Counted from the stretch's first letter, positions 1 through 8,644 are shown. The stretch: 49,867 nucleotides of DNA from Yersinia similis (GCF_001053095.1 NZ_CGBP01000036.1:1-49867); one strand, 5' to 3'. The notes: a model not told the origin generated them from the letters alone. Numbers and translations are program-made.

Positions 1-30
1 TCGAGTCATCGGGGTTTGTCAGCAGTCTGA
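1..30 (+). repeat. Terminator-associated repeat, copy 1
   Basis: A sequence containing GAGTCATCGGGGTTTGTCAG recurs in this window at 12931-12960 (minus, one mismatch over 30 bases) and 23099-23121 (plus, core only), with a degenerate copy at 8645-8671 (minus). This copy runs directly into a strong terminator hairpin, as the 12931 copy does. The family is not one I can name. Confidence 0.75.
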
Positions 31-57
31 AACCCGCCATTTAGGCGGGTTTTTTTA
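31..57 (+). terminator. Intrinsic terminator of a gene left of the window
   Basis: AACCCGCC and GGCGGGTT form a perfect 8-bp stem with a 5-base loop, followed by seven T. The U-tract is on the plus strand, so it ends a transcript that enters from outside the window. Confidence 0.85.
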
Positions 58-103
58 TCTGATTAGCTTTTTTAACTAGTCAATCGATTAGCATTCGAAG
101 CCA

Positions 104-391
104 TCAAGCTATCTGCTTCACTTTTTTAATATCCAGGCTTTCCAGTTTGCCATCAATGGCCTTAACCAGTTGCTTAAAGTGCTCCGTTTTATTGTGTTTT
201 TCCAATGCTTCATCGGAAGCCCAACGTTCGAAAAAGACAAAAGACCCTTTTTGCTCGTTTTCGGTATGGAGATCATATTGAAGATTCCCCTTTTCCTCAC
301 GGCTAGGCTCTATGATCTGATGAAGCGCGGCTTTAACCTCTTCAATAAATTCAGTTTTTGCCACTATACTGGCGATGACACGAACTTCCAT
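104..391 (-). CDS. ABM-domain putative quinol monooxygenase (YgiN-like)
   Basis: A 95-residue protein with the antibiotic biosynthesis monooxygenase (ABM) ferredoxin-like fold pattern. Its N-terminal strand reads RVIASIVAK, followed by an amphipathic helix, the strand FVFFERWAS and then the conserved H near HFKQLVKAI. Family members are small cytoplasmic dimers that act on quinols or reactive small molecules without cofactors, but the substrate of this one cannot be read from sequence. It stands alone, convergent with the terminator at its left and divergent from pyrC at its right. The ATG at 391 is the only sensible start and gives the usual family length. Confidence 0.8.
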   Translation of the reverse strand: MEVRVIASIVAKTEFIEEVKAALHQIIEPSREEKGNLQYDLHTENEQKGSFVFFERWASDEALEKHNKTEHFKQLVKAIDGKLESLDIKKVKQIA

Positions 392-605
392 CGTTATTCT
401 CCCATGCTAAAAATTTAATCAGTGAACTATTGTTCCATCATTTATCCTAACAGACATCACTATCTCAAACTCCCTCAATGAGATGCTCTTTTTGTATTGT
501 TTTCAACTTAACCCTAACAATCAGATGCATCCTAAGCACTTTCCGCATATCCTTAGACCCCGCCGGAAACATTCCTGTCACAACATAAAAAACCGATATC
601 TCACC

Positions 606-629
606 ATGACTGCGGAGCCTGTAGAATGA
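606..629 (+). promoter_or_regulatory. Possible 7-codon upstream ORF overlapping the pyrC start
   Basis: ATG at 606 opens a 7-codon frame (MTAEPVE) whose TGA (627-629) overlaps the pyrC ATG (626-628) as ATGA. Both starts share the octamer ATGACTGC. Termination here could deliver ribosomes to pyrC by re-initiation. pyrC in enterobacteria is known to be controlled at translation initiation, but this particular uORF is only an inference. Confidence 0.3.
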
Positions 630-1672
630 CTGCACAACCCCAAACCCTAAAAATTCGCCGCCCAGATGACTGGCACATTCATCTACGTGATGATGAAATG
701 CTCAGTACCGTGTTGCCCTATACCTCCGAGGTATTCGCCCGCGCTATTGTTATGCCAAATCTGGCTCAGCCAATTACAACGGTTGCCAGTGCCATTGCTT
801 ATCGGGAGCGTATTTTAGCGGCGGTTCCTGCGGACCATAAATTCACCCCGTTGATGACGTGTTACCTGACCAATGGCCTTGATGCTAAAGAGTTGACCAA
901 GGGTTTTGAGCAAGGCATTTTTACCGCGGCCAAACTGTATCCGGCCAATGCCACCACTAACTCCACTCACGGTGTATCTGACATCCCGGCAATTTACCCG
1001 TTGTTTGAGCAAATGCAGAAAATAGGCATGCCACTGCTTATTCACGGTGAGGTAACAGATGCGGCCGTTGATATCTTTGATCGTGAAGCCCGTTTTATTG
1101 ACCAAATTTTAGAGCCCATTCGCCAAAAATTTCCCGAACTAAAAATTGTCTTTGAGCATATCACGACCAAAGATGCGGCAGATTATGTGCTGGCAGGCAA
1201 TCGTTTCCTTGGGGCAACCATCACGCCACAACATTTGATGTTTAACCGCAATCACATGCTGGTAGGCGGTATTCGCCCCCACCTGTTCTGCTTGCCAATA
1301 TTGAAGCGTGGTACCCATCAGCAAGCATTGCGCGCAGCCGTCGCCAGTGGTTCTGACCGCTTCTTCCTCGGGACCGATTCTGCTCCCCATGCCAAGCACC
1401 GTAAAGAGTCATCTTGCGGCTGTGCGGGTGTATTCAACGCCCCTGCGGCATTGCCTGCTTATGCTTCCGTGTTTGAGGAACTCAATGCATTACAACATCT
1501 GGAAGCGTTTTGCTCCTTAAATGGCCCACGTTTTTATGGCCTGCCCGTTAATGAGGGCGTTGTTGAATTGGTTCGTACCCCATTCCTGCAGCCAGAAGAG
1601 ATCCCATTAGGCAATGAATCAGTTATTCCTTTCCTTGCGGGTCAAACAATTAATTGGTCAGTGAAAAGCTAG
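626..1672 (+). CDS. pyrC: Dihydroorotase
   Basis: A 348-residue type II dihydroorotase. It converts N-carbamoyl-L-aspartate to L-dihydroorotate, the third step of pyrimidine synthesis, in the cytoplasm. The binuclear zinc site is visible: HIH in [11 protein letters not shown] (about residues 13-23), the carboxylated lysine in [13 protein letters not shown] (about 98-110), histidines in LIHGEVTD and FEHITT, and the aspartate in LGTDSAPH. Length matches the E. coli enzyme. It is followed by dinI and bssS, the gene order of enterobacteria. The short upstream ORF that overlaps its start is listed separately. Confidence 0.97.
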   Translation: MTAQPQTLKIRRPDDWHIHLRDDEMLSTVLPYTSEVFARAIVMPNLAQPITTVASAIAYRERILAAVPADHKFTPLMTCYLTNGLDAKELTKGFEQGIFTAAKLYPANATTNSTHGVSDIPAIYPLFEQMQKIGMPLLIHGEVTDAAVDIFDREARFIDQILEPIRQKFPELKIVFEHITTKDAADYVLAGNRFLGATITPQHLMFNRNHMLVGGIRPHLFCLPILKRGTHQQALRAAVASGSDRFFLGTDSAPHAKHRKESSCGCAGVFNAPAALPAYASVFEELNALQHLEAFCSLNGPRFYGLPVNEGVVELVRTPFLQPEEIPLGNESVIPFLAGQTINWSVKS

Positions 1673-1694
1673 CTCATTAAAGTTGTAGCAAGCG

Positions 1695-1726
1695 TGTGCA
1701 TCACTGGCTTTGTTCAGTGATGCACA
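1695..1726 (+). terminator. Hairpin downstream of pyrC
   Basis: TGTGCATCACTG and CAGTGATGCACA form a perfect 12-bp stem with an 8-base loop, 22 bases after the pyrC stop. No U-tract follows, so it may act as an RNA stabiliser or a factor-assisted terminator. Confidence 0.6.
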
Positions 1727-1750
1727 TAACTACAGATGCACATAACTACA
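1719..1750 (+). repeat. Exact 16-bp tandem duplication
   Basis: GATGCACATAACTACA occurs twice head to tail (1719-1734 and 1735-1750). The first copy supplies part of the right arm of the pyrC hairpin. The rest of the pyrC-dinI gap (to about 1965) shows nothing I can support. Confidence 0.85.
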
Positions 1751-1967
1751 GCCTGAAATCAAAAGGGCATTAAAATAAGGCGTGAGATTAGTGACAAGCC
1801 TGTTTTATAGCGAGATGACCGAAGGGATGGCCGCACTTGGTGCCGCTTTGGAGGCTATTTTAAATACTACGGCCCTAACGCCACACATCTCCTTCATCTG
1901 ATATTGTCAGCCTCTTGGAATACCGCCTCTCCATCTCAATATTTTTTATATCAGTCCCTTGTCGGTC

Positions 1968-2005
1968 GAATAGTTATACTGTATAAATAAACAGTATAAC
2001 TATTC
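1968..2005 (+). promoter_or_regulatory. LexA (SOS) box of dinI inside a longer perfect palindrome
   Basis: The core CTGTATAAATAAACAG (1979-1994) fits the LexA consensus CTGT-N8-ACAG. It is extended to perfect 15-bp arms, GAATAGTTATACTGT (1968-1982) and its complement (1991-2005), around an 8-base AT centre. The Shine-Dalgarno GGAGG (2006-2010) follows at once, so the palindrome could also form an mRNA hairpin next to the ribosome site. Confidence 0.9.
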
Positions 2006-2017
2006 GGAGGGCCAACT

Positions 2018-2263
2018 ATGCGCGTTGAAGTCAGTATTAATAAAAAAAATCAGTTACCCGCAGGTGCTATCGAAGCACTCACCCATGAATTGACAAAACG
2101 ACTCAATACAAAATTCCCGGACACGGCGACGGCAGTACAAGTGCGTTATGCTAGCGCCAATAATCTCACCGTATTGGGCGGAGCCAAAACAGACAAGGAC
2201 GTGATCTCTGAGGTATTACAAGAAATCTGGGAAAGCGCTGACGACTGGTTCGATGCGGAGTAA
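2018..2263 (+). CDS. dinI: DNA-damage-inducible protein I
   Basis: An 81-residue DinI family protein with the family's alpha/beta layout: MRVEVSINKK strand, helix IEALTHELTKRL, strand VQVRYASAN, and the acidic C-terminal helix EVLQEIWESADDWFDAE. DinI binds RecA through this acidic helix and stabilises RecA filaments, modulating LexA and UmuD cleavage. A near-ideal LexA box lies immediately upstream, which fits SOS induction. The start has GGAGG 7 bases before ATG. It is the neighbour of pyrC in E. coli as well. Confidence 0.95.
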   Translation: MRVEVSINKKNQLPAGAIEALTHELTKRLNTKFPDTATAVQVRYASANNLTVLGGAKTDKDVISEVLQEIWESADDWFDAE

Positions 2264-2370
2264 GCCATTATCCTCGTCATACTGAACCTATAATTAATAT
2301 TTGTGTCATTGCCTGAACGTTGGCAGCCTTTGCCCTGCCACCTTAACTAAGTTTAAGCTGTTATTGGGGA

Positions 2371-2452
2371 TTAATGAGCCTCAAGAACTTAGATAACTAA
2401 GTAACTGAGCAAGCAAGGGCAGCTCCCCCCGCATCTTGAAGGACGACGGGTA
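2371..2452 (+). repeat. Degenerate, left-truncated ERIC element
   Basis: The right half matches ERIC: GAGCAAGCAAGGGCAGC, then GCATCTTGAA and the terminal GACGGGTA followed by TA. The middle hairpin region is diverged and the left end (TACCC with the CAACTCGAATTA block) is missing. Confidence 0.7.
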
Positions 2453-2496
2453 TATAATGCTATTTACTGCATTCTGATCACCACAATATCATTTTG

Positions 2497-2523
2497 CCGG
2501 GGAGTCGCTCCTCGGTTTTTTTT
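2497..2523 (+). terminator. Strong intrinsic terminator in the dinI-bssS gap
   Basis: CCGGGGAG and CTCCTCGG form an 8-bp stem with one G-U pair and a 3-base loop, followed by eight T. It lies 234 bases past the dinI stop, beyond the ERIC remnant, so it may end a long dinI 3' UTR or an unannotated small RNA. Confidence 0.75.
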
Positions 2524-2737
2524 ACTTAAAACATGCGAGTTTCCCTTTTCCATCAGACATATTGGTCCCCCCCCTAAATTGAACAATTAATAGCCATAAA
2601 ATAAATAATTTGTAAATTTTTTTGTATAGTCTCCAAATTCATTGGCGGTTGAGTATACTAAAACAGCTCACTCGGTAATGAGCCGCATTGATCCTCGTTA
2701 GTCACTCAAGCCAGTAACTACTATATAAGGGGTCTTT

Positions 2738-2992
2738 ATGGACAGAAATAATGAAGTTATTCAGACTCACCCTGTCGTAGGTTGGGATATCAGTACTGTA
2801 GATGTGTACGATGCTATGATGATACGTCTTCATTACCTGTCTTCTATGGATCAACCACAAGAGGATGCGTTGGTTGATAGAACGCTCTGGCTTACGACCG
2901 ATGTTGCACGCCAATTAATTAATATATTAGAAGCCGGTATTGCTAAAATTGAGTCATCAGAATATCTGGATATGGACCACCGTAAACACTAA
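2738..2992 (+). CDS. bssS: Biofilm regulator BssS
   Basis: An 84-residue protein of the same length as E. coli BssS (YceP), recognised by QTHPVVGWDISTVDVYDAMM near the N-terminus and LWLTTDVARQLINILEAGI in the C-terminal helix. In E. coli it affects biofilm formation through indole and AI-2 related signalling; its molecular activity is unknown. AGGGG lies upstream of ATG. It sits between dinI and solA as in E. coli and ends in its own terminator. Confidence 0.92.
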   Translation: MDRNNEVIQTHPVVGWDISTVDVYDAMMIRLHYLSSMDQPQEDALVDRTLWLTTDVARQLINILEAGIAKIESSEYLDMDHRKH

Positions 2993-3029
2993 TTTTTGTC
3001 CACCAAATCATTTTTTATTAACCATAAAC

Positions 3030-3061
3030 AGGCACCGGTAAATATTATCTGGTGCCTTTTT
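3030..3061 (+). terminator. bssS intrinsic terminator
   Basis: AGGCACC and GGTGCCT pair across a 14-base loop and are followed by TTTT, starting 38 bases after the bssS stop. Confidence 0.8.
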
Positions 3062-3240
3062 ATTAACCATTCCCTCCCTCATATCGCCAACATCTCTTTT
3101 TCTCCCTCCTATCCCGTGCTATTACTATCGTTTTAATTATTATCATCGCTGTTTCTATATATACCCAAAGCCACTGGTCCCCCAAAAATCATTGGCGTTG
3201 CAGGTAGACAGATAGCGATACTCCCTCAGGGTGCAAAAAC

Positions 3241-4356
3241 ATGGATTATGATTTGATTGTTATTGGCAGCGGTTCTGTTGGTTCAGCCGCGGGTTACTAC
3301 GCTTCTCAGGCTGGTTTAAACGTGCTGATGATTGACAGCGCCATGCCGCCACATCAAGCAGGTAGCCACCATGGAGAGACACGGATCATGCGCCATGCAT
3401 ATGGTGAAGGAGAAAAGTACGTTCCTCTCGTATTACGGGCACAAGCCTTGTGGGACCAACTGGCAGCACAGACCGGCGAAAAATTATTCCAGGCCTGCGG
3501 GGTGATTAACTTAGGACCCGATAATTCAACTTTTCTGCAAAACGTACAGCGAAGTGCCCAACAGTATGATTTACCAGTAGAAACCTTAAACTCAACACAA
3601 ATTCGTGAGAAATGGCCAGTATTTACTGTTCCGGATAACTATATTGGTGTGTTCGAACCACGATCTGGCTATTTGCATTCAGAGTTAGCGGTAAAAACCT
3701 TAATCAAAGCGGTCACTGAAGCGGGTTGCGGTATTTTGTTTAATTGTCCGGTAACGGCTATTGAGTCACATCATGCAGGCGTTGATGTCGTGACTATTGA
3801 TGGCACGTACAGCGCCACGAAAGTAGTGGTGACAGCGGGAACATGGGTGAAAGAACTGCTACCGACATTACCGGTGACACCAGTACGCAAAGTGTTCTCC
3901 TGGCATCAGGCCGATGGTCGTTACAGTGAGGCCAACCACTTCCCTGCGTTTACTGTAGAAACACCAGACAATATCCTCTATTACGGTTTCCCCGCTCAGA
4001 ATGACGCGCTAAAGCTCGGAAAACATCATAGTGGGCAGCCGATTGAATCGGCAGCACAGCGTAAACCTTTTGGCCGTTATGCTGAGGATGGCACCGAAGT
4101 CTTTAGCTTCTTACGTCACTTTCTGCCGGGGGTAGGTGTTTGTCTACGTGGTGAGGTGTGCAGTTACGATATGAGTCCAGACGAAGATTTTATCATCGAT
4201 ACATTGCCAAAAGATGAAAGGATCATGGTAGTTAGTGGCTTGAGCGGCCATGGTTTTAAATTCGCCACAGCACTGGGTGAAGTGGCGGCTCTCTTTGCAC
4301 AAGACAAGCCATCGCCTATTGATATATCAGCTTTTTCTTTAGCTCGCTTCCGCTAA
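3241..4356 (+). CDS. solA: N-methyl-L-tryptophan oxidase
   Basis: A 371-residue flavoprotein of the monomeric sarcosine oxidase family. The FAD Rossmann motif is at the N-terminus ([19 protein letters not shown], about residues 7-25). The cysteine that binds FAD covalently in this family is present near residue 307 in [15 protein letters not shown], and the C-terminal [10 protein letters not shown] motif closes the FAD site. It oxidatively demethylates N-methyl amino acids, releasing formaldehyde and hydrogen peroxide. The ATG at 3241 gives family length. It lies next to bssS as in E. coli. Confidence 0.94.
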   Translation: MDYDLIVIGSGSVGSAAGYYASQAGLNVLMIDSAMPPHQAGSHHGETRIMRHAYGEGEKYVPLVLRAQALWDQLAAQTGEKLFQACGVINLGPDNSTFLQNVQRSAQQYDLPVETLNSTQIREKWPVFTVPDNYIGVFEPRSGYLHSELAVKTLIKAVTEAGCGILFNCPVTAIESHHAGVDVVTIDGTYSATKVVVTAGTWVKELLPTLPVTPVRKVFSWHQADGRYSEANHFPAFTVETPDNILYYGFPAQNDALKLGKHHSGQPIESAAQRKPFGRYAEDGTEVFSFLRHFLPGVGVCLRGEVCSYDMSPDEDFIIDTLPKDERIMVVSGLSGHGFKFATALGEVAALFAQDKPSPIDISAFSLARFR

Positions 4357-4622
4357 TCAGGGCGTTAAACCGCAATATATTGTGCCTCTCAAATATGGGT
4401 CGATGACGATGAATATTTTAAATCAGTTATCGGCTTTTTATGCATAATTTCGCCATTATTTCAGTACAAAACATCACCTAGATCACCACTGGCAGCATCT
4501 TGCACTCGGAAAATCCGCAAAAACCATTCGTGATTCCCGAATTGACGTTAAAGCCATTAGGGGATTACCTTATCCTTGTTTGCGACTAAATATAGTTGCT
4601 GTCAGACAAGGATGTAAATCAT

Positions 4623-5207
4623 ATGAAAATATTAATCATCGACGAATGTTTTTATACTCGTTCTGGAGTAAATACCTATTTGAATAGTGTCTCATCTATA
4701 AAATTAATGGATGTACCTACCGTTGAAGAGGCGACTTTAGCTATTCAAGAGTTTGGGCCGGATATAATTATTGTTAATTTAACTCAATATTGTCGCTATG
4801 GTGGTCATTGTCCATTGTTAGCGCAATTTATTCATTACTGTACCCGAGCTAAAGTTTATATCTATTTAGATGCCTCTTACCCCTTTAGCGAAACACCTAT
4901 TCCTCTGACAGAATCCGTATCAATACTGGCTAAGAAACATCTACCTAATTTACTCCGCAGGTTACCTGGTTTCTCTCTTGAGAGGCTAGGCATTCAGCCA
5001 GACCAACAGGCCTCCCTGTTCAGCCCACAAGAGCACAAAGTGATGTGTTACTGGATGACAGAGATGCCTAACTATCGAATTGCCAGAAAGCTAAATATCA
5101 GCGGCAGTACGGTTTACTCACATAAACGTCATATCACCGAGAAAATAAAAGTCAGAAATAGATTGGAATTATGTTTCATTTATAATGTGTTTAAGTATTT
5201 GTACTAG
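4623..5207 (+). CDS. LuxR/RcsA-type regulator with a degenerate receiver domain
   Basis: A 194-residue protein. Residues 1-115 look like a response-regulator receiver (MKILIIDECFYTRSG, then PDIIIVNLTQ), but the phospho-acceptor aspartate after strand 3 is asparagine (N52), so phosphorylation there is unlikely. The C-terminus (about 145-194) is a LuxR helix-turn-helix: FSPQEHKVMCYWM, then RIARKLNISGSTVYSHKRHI. That layout resembles RcsA-like auxiliary regulators. I chose ATG 4623, preceded by AAGGA, over an upstream TTG at 4596. The gene is AT-rich and interrupts the solA-yceO order seen in E. coli, so it may be an insertion. Targets are unknown. Confidence 0.8.
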   Translation: MKILIIDECFYTRSGVNTYLNSVSSIKLMDVPTVEEATLAIQEFGPDIIIVNLTQYCRYGGHCPLLAQFIHYCTRAKVYIYLDASYPFSETPIPLTESVSILAKKHLPNLLRRLPGFSLERLGIQPDQQASLFSPQEHKVMCYWMTEMPNYRIARKLNISGSTVYSHKRHITEKIKVRNRLELCFIYNVFKYLY

Positions 5208-5550
5208 CTATTACTGACAAATCATAAAATATCGTCATAATACATTCGATTTTAATCATTAAGTTATTAATCAATTAGTAAATAATATATCATCACTTAT
5301 ATCAATTACACTAAACAAACATAACTTGTTGAATCTTTTAGTTACACAATGAATTGTGTTGTTAAATAAGAATTGTATTTTCTGGTTGAGCGCGACAATA
5401 AATCGAATTTTTTATTTCTTGCCTGCTTTCTTGCCTGAATAGTGACGTAAACATGTGTTCTTAAGCGTATGAATTTAACCGCTTTAGCTCATTGTTTATA
5501 AAACATAAAGTCCCTATACTGAGCGCTGATTCTAGCCACAGGCAGTAAGC
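5208..5550. other. AT-rich intergenic region without a supported gene
   Basis: About 340 bases, strongly AT-rich, between the LuxR-type gene and the yceO-like gene. No ORF, repeat or hairpin convinces me. It must contain the promoter of the yceO-like gene. Confidence 0.6.
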
Positions 5551-5664
5551 ATGTTAGATAAATTGCTCTCAATGGTTATCAATAATGTAAGAGAGCATCT
5601 GCTGCTCTACTTCTGCTTATCGCTTGTTTTGCTAGGGCTGGATATCTATTTCTTTTTTTATTAG
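5551..5664 (+). CDS. yceO: YceO-like small membrane protein
   Basis: A 37-codon ORF starting MLDKLLSMVINNVREHLLLY and continuing into a hydrophobic stretch that ends LDIYFFFY. One transmembrane helix is predicted by eye (about residues 17-36). The INN-REH-L-LY core and its place between solA and trhO match my recollection of E. coli YceO, whose function is unknown. It is too short for most ORF callers. A perfect hairpin 50 bases downstream fits its transcript end. Confidence 0.65.
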   Translation: MLDKLLSMVINNVREHLLLYFCLSLVLLGLDIYFFFY

Positions 5665-5713
5665 CGTGCTGCCGAATCATCACTCTTCTTAATCACTGCC
5701 CCATTATTCGGTT

Positions 5714-5747
5714 CCTCAGGGCCGTAGGCCAATTAACGGCCCTGAGG
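5714..5747. terminator. Bidirectional terminator hairpin between convergent genes
   Basis: CCTCAGGGCCGT (5714-5725) and ACGGCCCTGAGG (5736-5747) form a perfect 12-bp stem. It lies between the plus-strand yceO-like gene and the minus-strand tqsA-like gene. U-tracts are weak on both sides. Confidence 0.7.
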
Positions 5748-5767
5748 GTTATCTAACCACCGTGATA

Positions 5768-6826
5768 TCAGAGCGCTTGCTCTTCTTCAACCTTAGCGGG
5801 TTTACCATCACTCAATAAAACTGCAAATTTATAACCCGCAGGGGTTAGCTCAAGGACAATTTTAGCAATAATAGTTAAAGGCACCGAGAGCAACATACCA
5901 ATTGGACCCAATAACCAGCCCCAGAAAATTAATGATAAGAAGACGACCAACGTCGATAAACCCAGTCCACGGCCCATCATACGCGGGTCGATAATATTGC
6001 CCCCTATCAGGTTAATCAAAATGTAACCGCCCGTTACCGCAAAAGCATCAGCAAAACCGTTAAATAACAGTGCCTGAATGATGGGTGGGATAGCAGCCAG
6101 AACCGACCCGATGTTAGGAATATAATTCAGTACAAACGCCAATAACCCCCAGAGGAAGGCGAATCTAACGCCCATAGCCGCCAAGAACAGCCAAATGACG
6201 ATCCCTGTAGCGATGCTAATAATCGTTTTGATCACCAGATAATGGGTTACACCATTCAGTGCTCGTTTGAGGATAGCATTCCCTTTTTCGGGATTATCAA
6301 ACATCAATTGCACTTTATAAGGCATCCGTTCTACTTCAAACAACATGAAGACCACGGTCATCAGCAATAAAAACGTGCTGGTCATGGCACCAGAAAGGTG
6401 GCTGAGTAGACGGGTGATAAAGTTCATCGCCATGCTGGGATCGACATACTTCATGATGTCATCTACTGAGAATTCAATATTGAAATGCAGGGCAAACTCT
6501 TGCAGATCGCGCATTTTTTCTAGCATCATGCCGCGATATTGCGGTAATGAGCGTGCGAACTCATTAAGTGAAGAGCCTAAGCGACCAAATAGCAACGCCA
6601 TCAGTAAGATAATAATGGTCACCAGTAAAACAACCGCCAGTGTCCGTGGGATCTTTATCCTCTCAAGCAATTTGACTAAGGGGTTCAGTACGATCGCGAG
6701 AAAAATAGCCAGCAGGAACGGGACGACAATTGGTGATGCCGATTTGATACCGGCCATGATGACCACCAGCATTGCCAGCATCGCCACTAATCGTAGCCCT
6801 TGGTTACTCACCACAGGTGTTGTCAT
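5768..6826 (-). CDS. tqsA: AI-2E family transporter, TqsA-like
   Basis: A 352-residue integral membrane protein of the AI-2E (PerM/TqsA) family, with hydrophobic helices at about 20-50, 60-85, 150-175 and several in the last 150 residues. Signature stretches are RFAFLWGLLAFVLNYIPNIG and MMGRGLGLSTLVVFLSLIFW, nearly identical to E. coli TqsA, which exports the quorum signal AI-2. Export of AI-2 here is an inference from that similarity. I chose ATG 6826 (MTTPVV), preceded by AAGGA at proper spacing, over the longer frame from 6853. It is inserted between yceO and trhO relative to E. coli. Confidence 0.85.
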   Translation of the reverse strand: MTTPVVSNQGLRLVAMLAMLVVIMAGIKSASPIVVPFLLAIFLAIVLNPLVKLLERIKIPRTLAVVLLVTIIILLMALLFGRLGSSLNEFARSLPQYRGMMLEKMRDLQEFALHFNIEFSVDDIMKYVDPSMAMNFITRLLSHLSGAMTSTFLLLMTVVFMLFEVERMPYKVQLMFDNPEKGNAILKRALNGVTHYLVIKTIISIATGIVIWLFLAAMGVRFAFLWGLLAFVLNYIPNIGSVLAAIPPIIQALLFNGFADAFAVTGGYILINLIGGNIIDPRMMGRGLGLSTLVVFLSLIFWGWLLGPIGMLLSVPLTIIAKIVLELTPAGYKFAVLLSDGKPAKVEEEQAL

Positions 6827-6901
6827 TATCAATCCTTGTATTCGAACCGCCACTGCTCAAGGCGGAAAAAAGAGACGCCAGCGGATAAAGTAACCGACAA
6901 C

Positions 6902-6945
6902 GTCAACTAAAGCCTAATTTTAAGTCAACTAACGTCTAATTTTAA
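6902..6945. repeat. 22-bp tandem repeat, two copies
   Basis: GTCAACTAAAGCCTAATTTT-AA (6902-6923) is followed by a copy with two mismatches (6924-6945), in the gap between trhO (ending at 6975) and the tqsA-like start. Confidence 0.8.
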
Positions 6946-6974
6946 TAGTATAACCAGCGGGTTAAGTGAGGTGG

Positions 6975-8042
6975 CTACTTTTTATCCGCATTTTTTTCTG
7001 GCGCGGGAATGTGCATGGTGGCTTGCAACAACCCTTTAGACTTATTAAAAATCTTAATGCCATTTTCACGCCCTACCCGGCGGGAGCGTTGCTCTTCCTG
7101 TGGCAGTCTCAACTCTTCCTGGCAAATCTGGCTACAGCACCCTTCAAACTTCGCCGCGCACACTGGACACTGGATAAACAGTAAGTGGCACCCATCGTTT
7201 TTACAGTTGGTATGCGCGTCACAAGGTGTTCCACATTGATGGCAGTGCGCTATTACATCGTCAGAAATCCGCTCCCCCATCCGTTCATCGAACACAAAAT
7301 TTTTGCCGATGAATTTCAGTGGTAGCCCCTGCTCTTTCGCTTTGCGTGCATATTCAATAATGCCGCCTTCAACGTGATAAACATTTTTGAAGCCATTGTG
7401 CAGCATGTAAGCACTGGCTTTCTCGCAACGGATCCCCCCGGTGCAATACATGACAATATTCTTCTCTTTGTCATGTTGCAGCATATCAACCGCCATCGGC
7501 AGTTGCTCGCGGAACGTATCCGAAGGGACTTCTATTGCGTTTTCAAAATGGCCCACTTCGTATTCATAGTGGTTACGCATATCAACAAACAACGTATCTG
7601 GGTCATCAATCATCTGATTGACCTGATCGGCTTTCAGATAGTGCCCGATATTGGCAGGGTCAAAGCTGTCATCATCAATGCCATCAGCCACAATGCGCTC
7701 GCGGACTTTCATGCGCAGAACCCAAAATGATTTACCGTCATCTTCGTGCGCAACATTCAAACGCACTTGATCCAGCGCAGGATGTGAGGCAAACAGTGCA
7801 ATTTTAAATTCATCATATCGATTCGCGGGGACGCTGACCTGCGCATTAATCCCCTCTTTTGCCACATACACACGGCCAAAAACACCGAGTTTAACAAATT
7901 GGCTGTAGAGGCTATCACGGAAGGTTTTAGCATCTTCCAGAGTGAAGTATTTATAAAAAGAAACTGTGGTGCGCGGCTCGGTTTCAGCCAACATACGCGC
8001 TTTGAGTTCCTCATTAGAAATTCGGTTATGTAACACTGGCAT
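6975..8042 (-). CDS. trhO: tRNA uridine(34) hydroxylase (rhodanese domain)
   Basis: A 355-residue protein (YceA family) that hydroxylates uridine 34 of some tRNAs on the way to 5-methoxy- or carboxymethoxyuridine. An N-terminal acylphosphatase-like domain (about 20-110, with [17 protein letters not shown]) is followed by a rhodanese domain (about 125-230). The catalytic cysteine loop is [16 protein letters not shown]. The C-terminus holds cysteine pairs ([21 protein letters not shown]) that look like a zinc site. Length is normal. It faces lpxL across decayed DNA. Confidence 0.94.
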   Translation of the reverse strand: MPVLHNRISNEELKARMLAETEPRTTVSFYKYFTLEDAKTFRDSLYSQFVKLGVFGRVYVAKEGINAQVSVPANRYDEFKIALFASHPALDQVRLNVAHEDDGKSFWVLRMKVRERIVADGIDDDSFDPANIGHYLKADQVNQMIDDPDTLFVDMRNHYEYEVGHFENAIEVPSDTFREQLPMAVDMLQHDKEKNIVMYCTGGIRCEKASAYMLHNGFKNVYHVEGGIIEYARKAKEQGLPLKFIGKNFVFDERMGERISDDVIAHCHQCGTPCDAHTNCKNDGCHLLFIQCPVCAAKFEGCCSQICQEELRLPQEEQRSRRVGRENGIKIFNKSKGLLQATMHIPAPEKNADKK

Positions 8043-8382
8043 GGTGTACGTCCTGTCTTTCGAAGAGGTTACTGATAAAAATTATTTATTGTTCAATAGG
8101 TAACATCAAAGATACAGCCAGTATCCCCGATAAATGATCGCCCAAGAGAACGGGTGTTTTGACAGGCATGACCCCGTGCGGGCCATATAATACCCGAAAC
8201 ACTGCCATGACACATCCTAAGCCCCCCTTTTCAGTCGGATAAGGTGATACCCCGATGTCGCTGTTTTACGCCATTGTTGGCACTAATGCGTGAGGAGGAT
8301 GTTTGGTTATTGTAAATGTGATTACTTACCTTGTGGTCCCATTTATGGGCAACGACATGATACGTAAATCATAATCGGCCAG
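8043..8382. other. Intergenic region without a supported gene
   Basis: 340 bases upstream of trhO. A short frame starting MSLFYAIVGTNA at 8254 stops after 12 codons and recalls the start of YciI-like proteins, but is too short to call. E. coli has yceI and yceJ near here; neither is visible. Confidence 0.5.
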
Positions 8383-8547
8383 TTACTTGCAACGATAATC
8401 GTGATCAGTAAAACCAGAAGCAATGAGGCCGGCCAACAAAACGATCCCAGCAACTATCAACAAAGACGCCATCTGCCAATAGGCTCCCCCGTAACCCAAA
8501 ATACCGCCAGTTGCCAATAAACTTGCACTGAGTTTTGCTGTCTGCAT
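8383..8547 (-). CDS. Small hydrophobic protein of unknown function
   Basis: A 54-residue ORF beginning MQTAKLSASLLATGGILG, with two hydrophobic segments (about 7-22 and 24-44) and a polar tail FTDHDYRCK. GAAGG precedes the ATG at good spacing. The frame extends further upstream, but that part is not convincing protein. I do not recognise the family. It is probably an inner membrane protein if expressed. Confidence 0.45.
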   Translation of the reverse strand: MQTAKLSASLLATGGILGYGGAYWQMASLLIVAGIVLLAGLIASGFTDHDYRCK

Positions 8548-8644
8548 TATCCAACCTTCGATAAATATTAATGATGATAATGTATACATCGGAAAGCGCC
8601 GATACCCAAACAATAAATCCCTTGTAGTAAGCAAGGTATTTAAG

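Noticed and set aside
1815-1901. 28-codon frame MTEGMAALGAALEAILNTTA in the pyrC-dinI gap
   Set aside because: Helical-looking but no ribosome site and no homologue known to me; too little to support a gene.
3169-3220. Possible ERIC scrap (TATACCCAAAG and GTTGCAGG) before solA
   Set aside because: Only the two short blocks match and the spacing is wrong; too weak to call.
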